Shown here one piece after another: positions 44,818 through 52,302 of a DNA stretch of 64,000 bases. The translations under genes and the position numbers were made by a program. The notes under the pieces were generated by a model. That model saw only the letters and a program-made list of their open reading frames with translations. It was not told where the DNA came from and did no database searches. The stretch is from assembly GCF_014205845.1 (NCBI RefSeq), contig NZ_JACHCR010000009.1, positions 182,875 through 246,874 on the forward strand. The letters run 5' to 3'. This DNA comes from Mucilaginibacter cryoferens. GTDB taxonomy: Bacteria > Bacteroidota > Bacteroidia > Sphingobacteriales > Sphingobacteriaceae. Positions within the stretch are counted from its first letter, which is position 1. Each line of letters opens with the position of its first letter.

Positions 44818-47295
44818 ATGCTCATCAAAAAAATTTATACCCTCCTAATCTTTTGTTCCTTTATCTTTTTTTCCACGGCTGCTATCTCCAAAGATGTAAC
44901 CATTGCAGGCCCAAAAGTTACCATGGCACTTAATTACGGCCGGCAGGCTAGTATCACTTCCCTCGTGGTTAACGGCCAAAAAGTGATCAATAGTGCCGAT
45001 GGTGTTTTTACGTCGGTGAGCATAAATGGTGTAACCTACTCGTCGCTGCAATTGAAGGCAGCACCGGTGTTAATAAAAACGGGCAACATCATTAAGCTCA
45101 GTAACATTAGCTATGGCGATAAAAGCCTTACCATTACAGAAAGCTGGCTATTTACCATCAGCAATAAGGCCATTAAATGGACAATTGAAAGGGCATCATC
45201 CCAACCTTTAAATGTAGATCAGTCCTCCGCCCCGGTATTTAATTTCGATAGCATCAACACCTGGGAAGGGGCTTACCAGGGCTATGGCGGCCTGGCTTGG
45301 TTTTACCTTTTTAACGAGAAGCTGTGTACCTATGGCGTGCATACGCAGTCGTCTGATTTTTGGAACAGTAAAACCGGTAATGGCTTAAATATTACCGTGG
45401 CTGCGCCGGGCAAAAATGTGGCCATGCAGTATACCCGCACCAATGCCGATAGGCTGGCCTATACCATTAGCGTAAGCAACAAGCAAATGGAGCTTAAGCA
45501 GGATAGCGATACCCACAGGCGCCGGTTTTTAAGGGGCCGTACCGATGTTTGGGCACCTTTTACTATAGCGGCCGGCAAAAGCAGCCAAAGCATCACACTC
45601 AGTTATTTTAATTTTGACGAAAAATACGGTCGTGGTAAATTTAAAGGGGTTGATGGGGCTAAGGTAGGGGCGGTGCTTAATACCATTGCCCGCATAGGGG
45701 TAATAGATTCGCTGCATTTTGGGGGCAACAGCTGGGCAACTCCGTATGGGCCCATTTGCCTGCACGAGCAATATATAGCGCAACTTGGTCTTGCCATAAA
45801 CGATACCAAATACTTAAAAGGCGACGAAACCTGCCTGGATTATTACCGCGACCATGCCATAAAACCAGACGGCCGGGTATACCCGCGCTGGGCCTATACC
45901 AATGAGGATGCCATGCCGAACCAGTTTAACAGTGATGGTTTTTACGAAGCGCAATGGGGTATCCTGATGGATTCGAACCCCGACCTGGTGACCAATGTTG
46001 CCGATCTGTTTGATATGACCGGCGATAAAACCTGGGTTAAAGGCCACCAGCTCTCCTGCGAAAAAGCTTTAGACTGGATACTGAAACGCGACAGCAACAA
46101 CAACGGCCTGGTTGAAATGATGACGGATAACCATACCCAAAAGCGCAGCAGCGATTGGATTGATATTGTTTGGGCATCGTACGAAAACGCCTTTGTAAAT
46201 GCCAAGCTATACCACGCGCTGGTAAAATGGGCAGCTATAGAACAGCAATTAAATAACCCGGCTAAAGCTGTTTACTATCAAAACTTCGCGGCCAAACTAA
46301 AGGCCAGTTTTAATAAACCCACCACCGAAGGCGGTTTCTGGGATCAGGAGAAGGGCTGCTATGCTTATTGGATAGATAAGGATAAAACCGTGCACGGCCG
46401 TAATATGGTAACCCCCGTAAACTTTATGGCTATTGCCTATGATATTTGCGATAATGATGCACGCAGACAAACCATACTGGATAATATTGAAACCCAAATG
46501 CAGCAGGAGAAACTCTTCTTCTGGCCGCTGTGCATGTCGTCCTATCTGCCGGGCGAGGCTAAAGAGTATCAGTACCCATTCCCGAGCTATGAAAATGGCG
46601 ACCTGTTTTTATCATGGGGTTTAATAGCCGTAAAGGCCTATGCCGAGTATAAGCCAGCCCTTGCCATTAAATATGTGCGTAACGTGCTGGCGCAATATGG
46701 TAAAGATGGCCTGGCATTTAAGCGTTATGGCCGCGTAAAGCAAGATGGCCTTGGCGACGATATACTATCGGGCAACAGCCTGGCTATAGTGGGCCTGTAC
46801 CAGGCCATTTATGGCATTAATCCACTATATAACCGCTTTTACCTTAATCCGCATATTACGCCCGAGCTTGCGGGTACGGTATTAAACTACAGGTTTAGGG
46901 GTAAAAAGCTGGCCATAAGCCTGGATAGTAATAGCTATGCCGTTGCCGATGGTAAATTTAAAGTAAGTGCCAGCCAAAGCTTCGGCTTTAATAGTACTGC
47001 CAATGAGTTATCTTACTTCAATAGCGATAACCCGGCTGTGGCCCTAAATGCTACATCTACGGGTAAATTAACTATCCATATAAAAAACTGGGAAGCCGGT
47101 AGGGTTGAATGGGAACAGCAGGCCGCTAAACCTGTTGCCTATGTTTTGCACCGCTTGCATTCTAATGCAACTTATAAATTAACCATTAACCGTAAGCCGG
47201 TTAAAACCATTAAAAGCGATTTAAAAGGCGATTTAATGGTGAATTACAAATCGCCTTCGGCAAGGGAGGATATGATGATAAGCAAGGTGGATTAA
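44818..47295 (+). CDS. Secreted six-hairpin (alpha/alpha)6 glycoside hydrolase-like protein
   Basis: The 825-residue protein has a signal peptide (about 1-23). An N-terminal beta-sandwich (about 25-270) precedes a helical (alpha/alpha)6 barrel (about 275-690) with acidic, aromatic-rich loops (NQFNSDGFYEAQWGILMDSN, HTQKRSSDWIDIVWASYENA, WDQEKGCYAYWIDKD, GDDILSGNSLAIVGLYQ). A C-terminal beta domain follows. The layout resembles six-hairpin glycosidases such as alpha-rhamnosidases or debranching-type enzymes. The exact family and substrate cannot be assigned by eye. Glu/Asp residues in the DWID and DGFYEAQW loops are candidate catalytic groups. It stands alone after the ahcY terminator. Confidence 0.7.
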   Translation: MLIKKIYTLLIFCSFIFFSTAAISKDVTIAGPKVTMALNYGRQASITSLVVNGQKVINSADGVFTSVSINGVTYSSLQLKAAPVLIKTGNIIKLSNISYGDKSLTITESWLFTISNKAIKWTIERASSQPLNVDQSSAPVFNFDSINTWEGAYQGYGGLAWFYLFNEKLCTYGVHTQSSDFWNSKTGNGLNITVAAPGKNVAMQYTRTNADRLAYTISVSNKQMELKQDSDTHRRRFLRGRTDVWAPFTIAAGKSSQSITLSYFNFDEKYGRGKFKGVDGAKVGAVLNTIARIGVIDSLHFGGNSWATPYGPICLHEQYIAQLGLAINDTKYLKGDETCLDYYRDHAIKPDGRVYPRWAYTNEDAMPNQFNSDGFYEAQWGILMDSNPDLVTNVADLFDMTGDKTWVKGHQLSCEKALDWILKRDSNNNGLVEMMTDNHTQKRSSDWIDIVWASYENAFVNAKLYHALVKWAAIEQQLNNPAKAVYYQNFAAKLKASFNKPTTEGGFWDQEKGCYAYWIDKDKTVHGRNMVTPVNFMAIAYDICDNDARRQTILDNIETQMQQEKLFFWPLCMSSYLPGEAKEYQYPFPSYENGDLFLSWGLIAVKAYAEYKPALAIKYVRNVLAQYGKDGLAFKRYGRVKQDGLGDDILSGNSLAIVGLYQAIYGINPLYNRFYLNPHITPELAGTVLNYRFRGKKLAISLDSNSYAVADGKFKVSASQSFGFNSTANELSYFNSDNPAVALNATSTGKLTIHIKNWEAGRVEWEQQAAKPVAYVLHRLHSNATYKLTINRKPVKTIKSDLKGDLMVNYKSPSAREDMMISKVD

Positions 47296-47350
47296 ATTGT
47301 TGATATCTTCTTAAATTATTGGCTTGGTGGCTTAAATAATAAGGACCTCC

Positions 47351-47543
47351 ATAGGTGTTCGGAAGATTATTTAATTCCCTCCCTCGGGAGGGGCGTGCTG
47401 GAAGTGCGCGTAAATGCAGGGAGGGGTTTCTGCGAGCAACTGGCCATAATAGGTGTTCGAGTGCCTGAATTAACCCCTTCCTTCCCTTCCCCAAGGAAGG
47501 AATCGCACATGCCCCGCCTTTTTCGAATCTTCCGAACACTTAT
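47351..47543. mobile_element. MITE-like element with 18-bp terminal inverted repeats
   Basis: ataggtgttcggaagatt (47351-47368) and aatcttccgaacacttat (47526-47543) are reverse complements with one mismatch and bound a 193-bp block. Inside are two foldbacks (cctccctcgggagg and ttcctt...aaggaa) and a second direct copy of ataggtgttcg (47450-47460). There is no transposase or coding frame. It fills most of the 364-bp gap between the glycosidase and the MACPF gene. A miniature non-autonomous element is the best reading. Confidence 0.6.
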
Positions 47544-47615
47544 GCTGCTATCGCAAGTTTTTTTCACTGTCACAGGGCCCGGATGCAAAGCGGTACGTAT
47601 AGATATGATAAAGTA

Positions 47616-47652
47616 AAAAGCGCTCCAAAACCTTTCGTTCGGGAGCGCTTTT
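47616..47652 (-). terminator. Terminator after the MACPF gene
   Basis: aaaagcgctcc (47616-47626) pairs with ggagcgctttt (47642-47652). It lies 8 bp past the MACPF stop on the minus strand and may serve the plus strand as well. Confidence 0.75.
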
Positions 47653-47659
47653 GCCATTA

Positions 47660-49405
47660 TCAGCTTTTTTGTTTGTCAAAATCAAGCGATGCTGTAAATC
47701 CAATTGCATAAGCAACAGAATCGGCATATGACACATGGCCGTCATCGTCTTTATTATATTCCGTCCAGCTATTGGATGATGATGGAAAGCTTTGTTGCAC
47801 AAGACTACCACTATCAGTGGCGTTTGTTACTGATACGCCACCGCCGGCAATAGATACGTCATTGCCCAACTTTGCGGTTTGATTACCATATTCAGATTCA
47901 GACTCGGGTGTACTAACCAAAGATTGGGTAATAGTAAGCGAAGGGTGGTTGCTCTTGATGCCAATCGCATAAGCCGTAAGCGCAACATCGTATGCCGCAT
48001 ATTCATAATCATGGTTGGTGGCTGTCCATGTAAAATCATCTGAGGGGTAGCTGCCCACAACGTATTTATTAATATTTCCGGTAGTAAAAGAATGTATACC
48101 GCCACCCGAAAGTAAATAATCAGCATCTACAGCAATTGAGGCGGTATCGCCGCCTATACCCTGATTGCTGCCCGTTGCGGTTTTAAATTGAACCTGCAAT
48201 AGGCTATCTGCGCCGCCAACTGTATAACTGGGGTCGTATATGGCCATAGCAAAGGCGGTTATATATTCGTCGGCAGAGGCTGGTGTTGCAATATCATGCG
48301 TTCCGGCAGTCCACCCATTGATATGGCCGCGACTATCGGTTTGAGGGTAAGAGTTTACCAGGAAGCTGCTTTTGTTTTTTTCTAAAATGGCCCCTCCTCC
48401 AATAATTCTGAAGTGGGCATCGTTTGCTATAGCAGTAACATTAACTATGGTGTATGGTTGTAACGGTGCTTCGGCTGCCAATATGGTTGGGTTATTGATA
48501 CTTTGTGCCAATATTACAATATTGATATATTGTTTCAATGTGTTTTTGGCGGTATCATTTGTGGCCAATTGCCATGTCTCGACAGAACTTGTAATGCCGT
48601 ACGAAGTCTCGCTGGTACAGCTACTGGCCCAGTCGGTAACTGTTTTCGGATCTTTAGGGTCGATGCTGGCCGCCAGGCTGCTCTGCCCACCGGCGGTATC
48701 AACACTTTGCTGAAGGCCGGAAGAAAAACTTTCCTGCGATAATTTTTGAGTTGCAGTTGCTGTGGCGCTAATGCTGCCGATACCTTCATAGGCTGCTGTT
48801 ACCGCAAGCGACATTTCTTGTTTGCTTTTGTAATTGCTTGTTTGCGATTCTGATTTTATTTGAATGAAGCCACCCAGGTTTAAACCAAGCACAAGGTGTG
48901 TGCCGTAAGTGTTTACAAAAGCTTCGGCAGCTTTAAGGGTGGTAATGTTATCAAGGTTATCGCAAAATTCGGTTGTTAGGCATGCCCTTATGGCATTGTT
49001 ATCGCTTTGCCTTTTAAAAGTTACCGTGCCGCAATTAATAACGGCATTAAAACTGCTGCTAAAAGCTGTAGAAGCCTGGTAGGTTTCAGAACTGTAACTT
49101 GCTTTTACCGAGCCACTGTAAAACCCATAACTGCCCTCGATGCCCACGGAGGCGGCAAATTCTGTGTTAGAAGATTGAGAAGATTGAAATTCTTTGAAAG
49201 TGGATGAAAAGGTTTGCTTAACGGTTTGAGTGTTTACCTCACTGTCGGTTAAAGGCGTTTTTAAATAATCGTTAAGCTGGCTCAGTAATAAATCGGGATT
49301 CTTGGCGATGATGGGATTAAAAGCATTGAATGATTGCAATACGAAATCCTGCGGTTTTGATTGTTCAATCTGCTCTTGGAGCACTTGTAGGTTTAATGTT
49401 GTCAT
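47660..49405 (-). CDS. MACPF-domain protein with three C-terminal repeats
   Basis: The 581-residue protein carries the membrane attack complex/perforin signature YGTHLVLGLNLGG (167-179), with Leu in place of the usual aromatic after the histidine. The flanking regions are rich in Ser/Thr/Ala, as expected for the membrane-inserting TMH segments. From about 320 to the end there are three similar repeats, each with GGG, a segment like VNSYP/VGSYP/QQSFP, a Trp, and an A-YA-IG(I/F) strand. They probably form a beta-rich targeting domain. No signal peptide is seen (MTTLNLQVLQEQIEQ), so release would need lysis or a non-Sec route. Roles in known Bacteroidota MACPF proteins include killing of related strains; here the target is unknown. 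No immunity-like neighbour is evident. Confidence 0.88.
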   Translation of the reverse strand: MTTLNLQVLQEQIEQSKPQDFVLQSFNAFNPIIAKNPDLLLSQLNDYLKTPLTDSEVNTQTVKQTFSSTFKEFQSSQSSNTEFAASVGIEGSYGFYSGSVKASYSSETYQASTAFSSSFNAVINCGTVTFKRQSDNNAIRACLTTEFCDNLDNITTLKAAEAFVNTYGTHLVLGLNLGGFIQIKSESQTSNYKSKQEMSLAVTAAYEGIGSISATATATQKLSQESFSSGLQQSVDTAGGQSSLAASIDPKDPKTVTDWASSCTSETSYGITSSVETWQLATNDTAKNTLKQYINIVILAQSINNPTILAAEAPLQPYTIVNVTAIANDAHFRIIGGGAILEKNKSSFLVNSYPQTDSRGHINGWTAGTHDIATPASADEYITAFAMAIYDPSYTVGGADSLLQVQFKTATGSNQGIGGDTASIAVDADYLLSGGGIHSFTTGNINKYVVGSYPSDDFTWTATNHDYEYAAYDVALTAYAIGIKSNHPSLTITQSLVSTPESESEYGNQTAKLGNDVSIAGGGVSVTNATDSGSLVQQSFPSSSNSWTEYNKDDDGHVSYADSVAYAIGFTASLDFDKQKS

Positions 49406-50071
49406 AAATTGTGATGATTTATTAGGTTTATAGATGCCGCTATACCTTAGCGGCGTATTATCGAATGCATAAAGGTTTTAGCGATTGTAATGATGTGCAA
49501 TACGGCAGTTATCCTTAACGGTGAACAGAAAATTAACCATATAATAAAAAAGGAATCAAATCGATTATTCAATGATTACAACATACAATGCTACCTAAAG
49601 CATTTATCAAAAACGAAGAGAAAAATGGGTAAAATCCACCTTTTTTAAGGGCAATTTTAGGTGAAAAACAATCAATAACAATGTTATCGATCAAATCAAT
49701 ACATCCTGTATAATTAATTTATTATCAGTGTGCTATAAAATAGACATGGATGCTTTAAAGAAGGATTTAAGTAAAAATAATGAATTGTAAATCGTACACC
49801 TTGCATGCGGGTTACAAGCCCGTAGCCTTGTGGTGGCTGCGGCGGCAATTGTGCATTGAGTTTCTCCCATAAAATTACCTGTATACACCACCCCATTATG
49901 AAAGGAAGCGCTATCAAATTGATAGTAATTATTAGCTGTATTATTTATGTTATTCCGGTAGTGTATTGCTAGTCAGTGTCTTATAAATAAAGGTATCTGT
50001 TGGCACCATAATAGTCTTTCTCGTTTTAATACTAAAAACTATCAAACAATTTCAATCTGGTAATTATTAAA
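49406..50071. other. 666-bp spacer between divergent MACPF and porin genes
   Basis: A small hairpin, gccgcta (49436-49442) with tagcggc (49448-49454), lies in the MACPF leader. One copy of a 48-bp dispersed repeat is at 49783-49830. The rest is AT-rich without credible genes; a 67-codon frame on the minus strand (49714-49917) overlaps the repeat and is not protein-like. The presence of promoters for both genes is assumed, but no clear box was found. Confidence 0.45.
49783..49830 (+). repeat. Dispersed repeat, copy 1 of 2
   Basis: The 48-bp block with core accttgcatgcggg matches 52158-52205 at 41 of 48 positions in the same orientation. The two copies bracket the porin gene and the secreted unknown gene. 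Confidence 0.6.
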
Positions 50072-51400
50072 ATGAAAAAACTCTTCACACTTATTTTCTT
50101 ATCGGCAGCGGCCTTAAATGCGCTGGCCCAAACTGATGTAAAAACGGTGAGCACAGTTAAAGACACCGTTAAACGGTCGTTACCTTCTCCGCTCGATTCG
50201 CCTCCGTTTCCAACGGGCGACTGGGACGGCGGCCCATTGGTAGGTGCCGATGCTACTGCTCCTATATATCCCTTGCAAAAAGCATTGGGCCTAACCAAAA
50301 CTAACTTTAGGTTTTATGGCTGGATAGACCCCGCCGCCAATATCAGTTCATCAAAGCATTCCAATGCGCCAACCTCTTATGATCTGATACCCAATAACGT
50401 AGTGCTAGACCAGGTTGGGCTGAAGTTTGATTTGCAACCTAATACAGTACAAACAGATCACGTATCTGCAGGCTTTTTGGTTACCACCATATTTGGTACC
50501 GATTACCGGTATACCACTGGTAAAGGCTATTTCAGTAATCAGTTGCTTACCCAAAACAAAAAATATGGGTTTGACCCGGCAGAGATGTATGGGCTGGTTT
50601 ATTTTCCGAAAGTAGCCGATGGTATGATATTAAAGGTTGGCCGTTTCATCTCGCCTGCCGATATTGAAGCGCAGTGGGCTACCGATAATTACCTTTACTC
50701 GCACTCGCTGATGTTTACGGTAGACCCTTATACTTTTACGGGCGCGCAGGCCACATTCAAACTGGGCTCGTACTGGCAGTTGGAGGTAGGTTTGCATGCC
50801 GGCAACGATATGGCGCCATGGAGCCACTCGGCACAGTTAAACGGATTGCTGATGGCTCGCTGGGTATCGCATGATAATGATGATTCCATCTACGGCGGTA
50901 TCAATTCTTTAGGCAACGGTAACTATACCCAACAGCACGATAACCTGCAGATGGTGGTGGCCACCTGGGGGCACCGGTTTAACCAAACCTTTCACATGAT
51001 GACGGAAGCTTACTATATGTGGCAATTTCACGCGTTAACCGGGGGCACCGTTATTGACGGGCCACCGCAGCCCTTTTACACAGGTGTGGGTGCCGGAACA
51101 CCAATCCCCGGGCGGGAAAACGCGGTTGGATTTGTAAATTACTTCCAGGCAAAAGTTTCGGCTAAAGACTATTTCTCGCTGCGTAACGATGCCCTTAACG
51201 ATCCGCAGGCAGGCAGAACAGGCTACGCCACCTGGTATAGCAGCCATACACTGGGTTTTGTACACTATTTTAATAACTACATCAGAATACGTCCCGAAAT
51301 AAGATACGAACGTGCCTATGCCACTGGTGTTACACCTTATGACAATGGCACCAAAAAAGATCAGTACACGGCCGCCATGGACCTCATTGTGAGATTCTAA
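50072..51400 (+). CDS. Outer-membrane porin, OmpL-like beta-barrel (porin-2 type)
   Basis: The 442-residue protein has a signal peptide ending at LNALAQ (residue 20). A proline-rich linker (SPLDSPPFPTGDWDGGP) is followed by a beta-barrel of alternating strands (FRFYGWIDPAANISS, LKVGRFISPADIEAQWATDN, LGFVHYFNNYIRIRPEIRYE). It ends in phenylalanine (DLIVRF), the usual outer-membrane assembly signal. The pattern fits the putative beta-barrel porin-2/OmpL-like family of Bacteroidota. The transported solute cannot be inferred. It is followed by a small secreted protein gene 119 bp downstream. Confidence 0.85.
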   Translation: MKKLFTLIFLSAAALNALAQTDVKTVSTVKDTVKRSLPSPLDSPPFPTGDWDGGPLVGADATAPIYPLQKALGLTKTNFRFYGWIDPAANISSSKHSNAPTSYDLIPNNVVLDQVGLKFDLQPNTVQTDHVSAGFLVTTIFGTDYRYTTGKGYFSNQLLTQNKKYGFDPAEMYGLVYFPKVADGMILKVGRFISPADIEAQWATDNYLYSHSLMFTVDPYTFTGAQATFKLGSYWQLEVGLHAGNDMAPWSHSAQLNGLLMARWVSHDNDDSIYGGINSLGNGNYTQQHDNLQMVVATWGHRFNQTFHMMTEAYYMWQFHALTGGTVIDGPPQPFYTGVGAGTPIPGRENAVGFVNYFQAKVSAKDYFSLRNDALNDPQAGRTGYATWYSSHTLGFVHYFNNYIRIRPEIRYERAYATGVTPYDNGTKKDQYTAAMDLIVRF

Positions 51401-51519
51401 TGTTAAGTGAATAGTCTTTAGTCGGAAGCCTTAAGTTCTAAGTATTAAAAAAAGAAACGCCAGACTAAAGCCTGTTGACTTGAAACTTTCTTATCGTTAA
51501 CATTTTAAATAATAACAAC

Positions 51520-52092
51520 ATGAAAACTATCAAATTATTTTTGATAATACCACTAATAGCGGTATTTGCACAGGTTAGCATAGCCAGAAATCACGATATA
51601 GGGCTATACCTTAACCAACAGGATTACCTTAACCACAAATTAAGTTTTAGTAGCGACGGGGCGGCCGGAAATCAAATAAAACTAAACGGGATGTTTGGCG
51701 CCAATAAAGTAGTTGTAATACACGATGAAAAAAAACAGGTGTTTTTAAAAAGCGACATATTTGGTTATAGAGTGGATGGCCAGGATTACCGTTATTTTAA
51801 CCATAAGGCTTACCATATTCTTAATAACCAGGGCATCTTTATGTACAGCCATATGCAAATCGTTCCGGGTACCAAAGGCCCCAAAATTGATGAAGCCTAT
51901 TATTTCAGCAAAGATGCAACAGCCCCGGTTTTTCAGCTTACGCTGCCCGATATTGAAAAGGTTTTTTCAGGCAATCAAAAGTTTGTGCTTGCCACAGAAA
52001 GTTTATGCCATAACGATAACGAGTTAGCCGCTTATGACAAGGATAGTAAAGAGTTTAAGATTGTTTACCTGTACGCCGTAAATGTAAAGTAG
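51520..52092 (+). CDS. Secreted protein of unknown function
   Basis: The 190-residue protein has a signal peptide ending near VSIARN (residue 22). The mature part is beta-rich with KLSFSSDGAAGNQIKLNGMFGANKVVVI, DIFGYRVDGQDYRYFNHKAY and a C-terminal KEFKIVYLYAVNVK. I do not recognise the family, although the pattern (short lysine/tyrosine-rich beta strands) is common in uncharacterised Bacteroidota exported proteins. It may be cotranscribed with the porin. Confidence 0.6.
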   Translation: MKTIKLFLIIPLIAVFAQVSIARNHDIGLYLNQQDYLNHKLSFSSDGAAGNQIKLNGMFGANKVVVIHDEKKQVFLKSDIFGYRVDGQDYRYFNHKAYHILNNQGIFMYSHMQIVPGTKGPKIDEAYYFSKDATAPVFQLTLPDIEKVFSGNQKFVLATESLCHNDNELAAYDKDSKEFKIVYLYAVNVK

Positions 52093-52129
52093 GTTAATTA
52101 ATATTCCATCGCTTTGCGCTAAAAATACA

Positions 52130-52161
52130 AATTCCCGGATGAAAACGTCCATCCGGGAATT
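52130..52161. terminator. Hairpin between convergent genes
   Basis: aattcccggatg (52130-52141) pairs exactly with catccgggaatt (52150-52161) around an 8-nt loop. It lies between the secreted unknown (plus) and the VCBS-repeat gene (minus). Confidence 0.75.
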
Positions 52162-52205
52162 GCAAATCGTATACCTTGCATGCGGGCTATAAGGCTGGAG
52201 CCTTG
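52158..52205 (+). repeat. Dispersed repeat, copy 2 of 2
   Basis: This block matches 49783-49830 at 41 of 48 positions. It begins inside the right arm of the preceding hairpin. Confidence 0.6.
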
Positions 52206-52302
52206 CGGCAGCGGAAGAAGAAATACACAACTTAATGACAATAGTCTTGCGGCAGATGAAATCATACCATATTGTTAAAACCTGTTATACACCAATCTGC
52301 AA

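Noticed and set aside
47395..47616. 73-codon open frame inside the MITE-like element
   Set aside because: It is explained by the repeat; there is no start context or family.
49714..49917. 67-codon minus-strand frame in the MACPF-porin spacer
   Set aside because: It overlaps a dispersed repeat and has no protein features.
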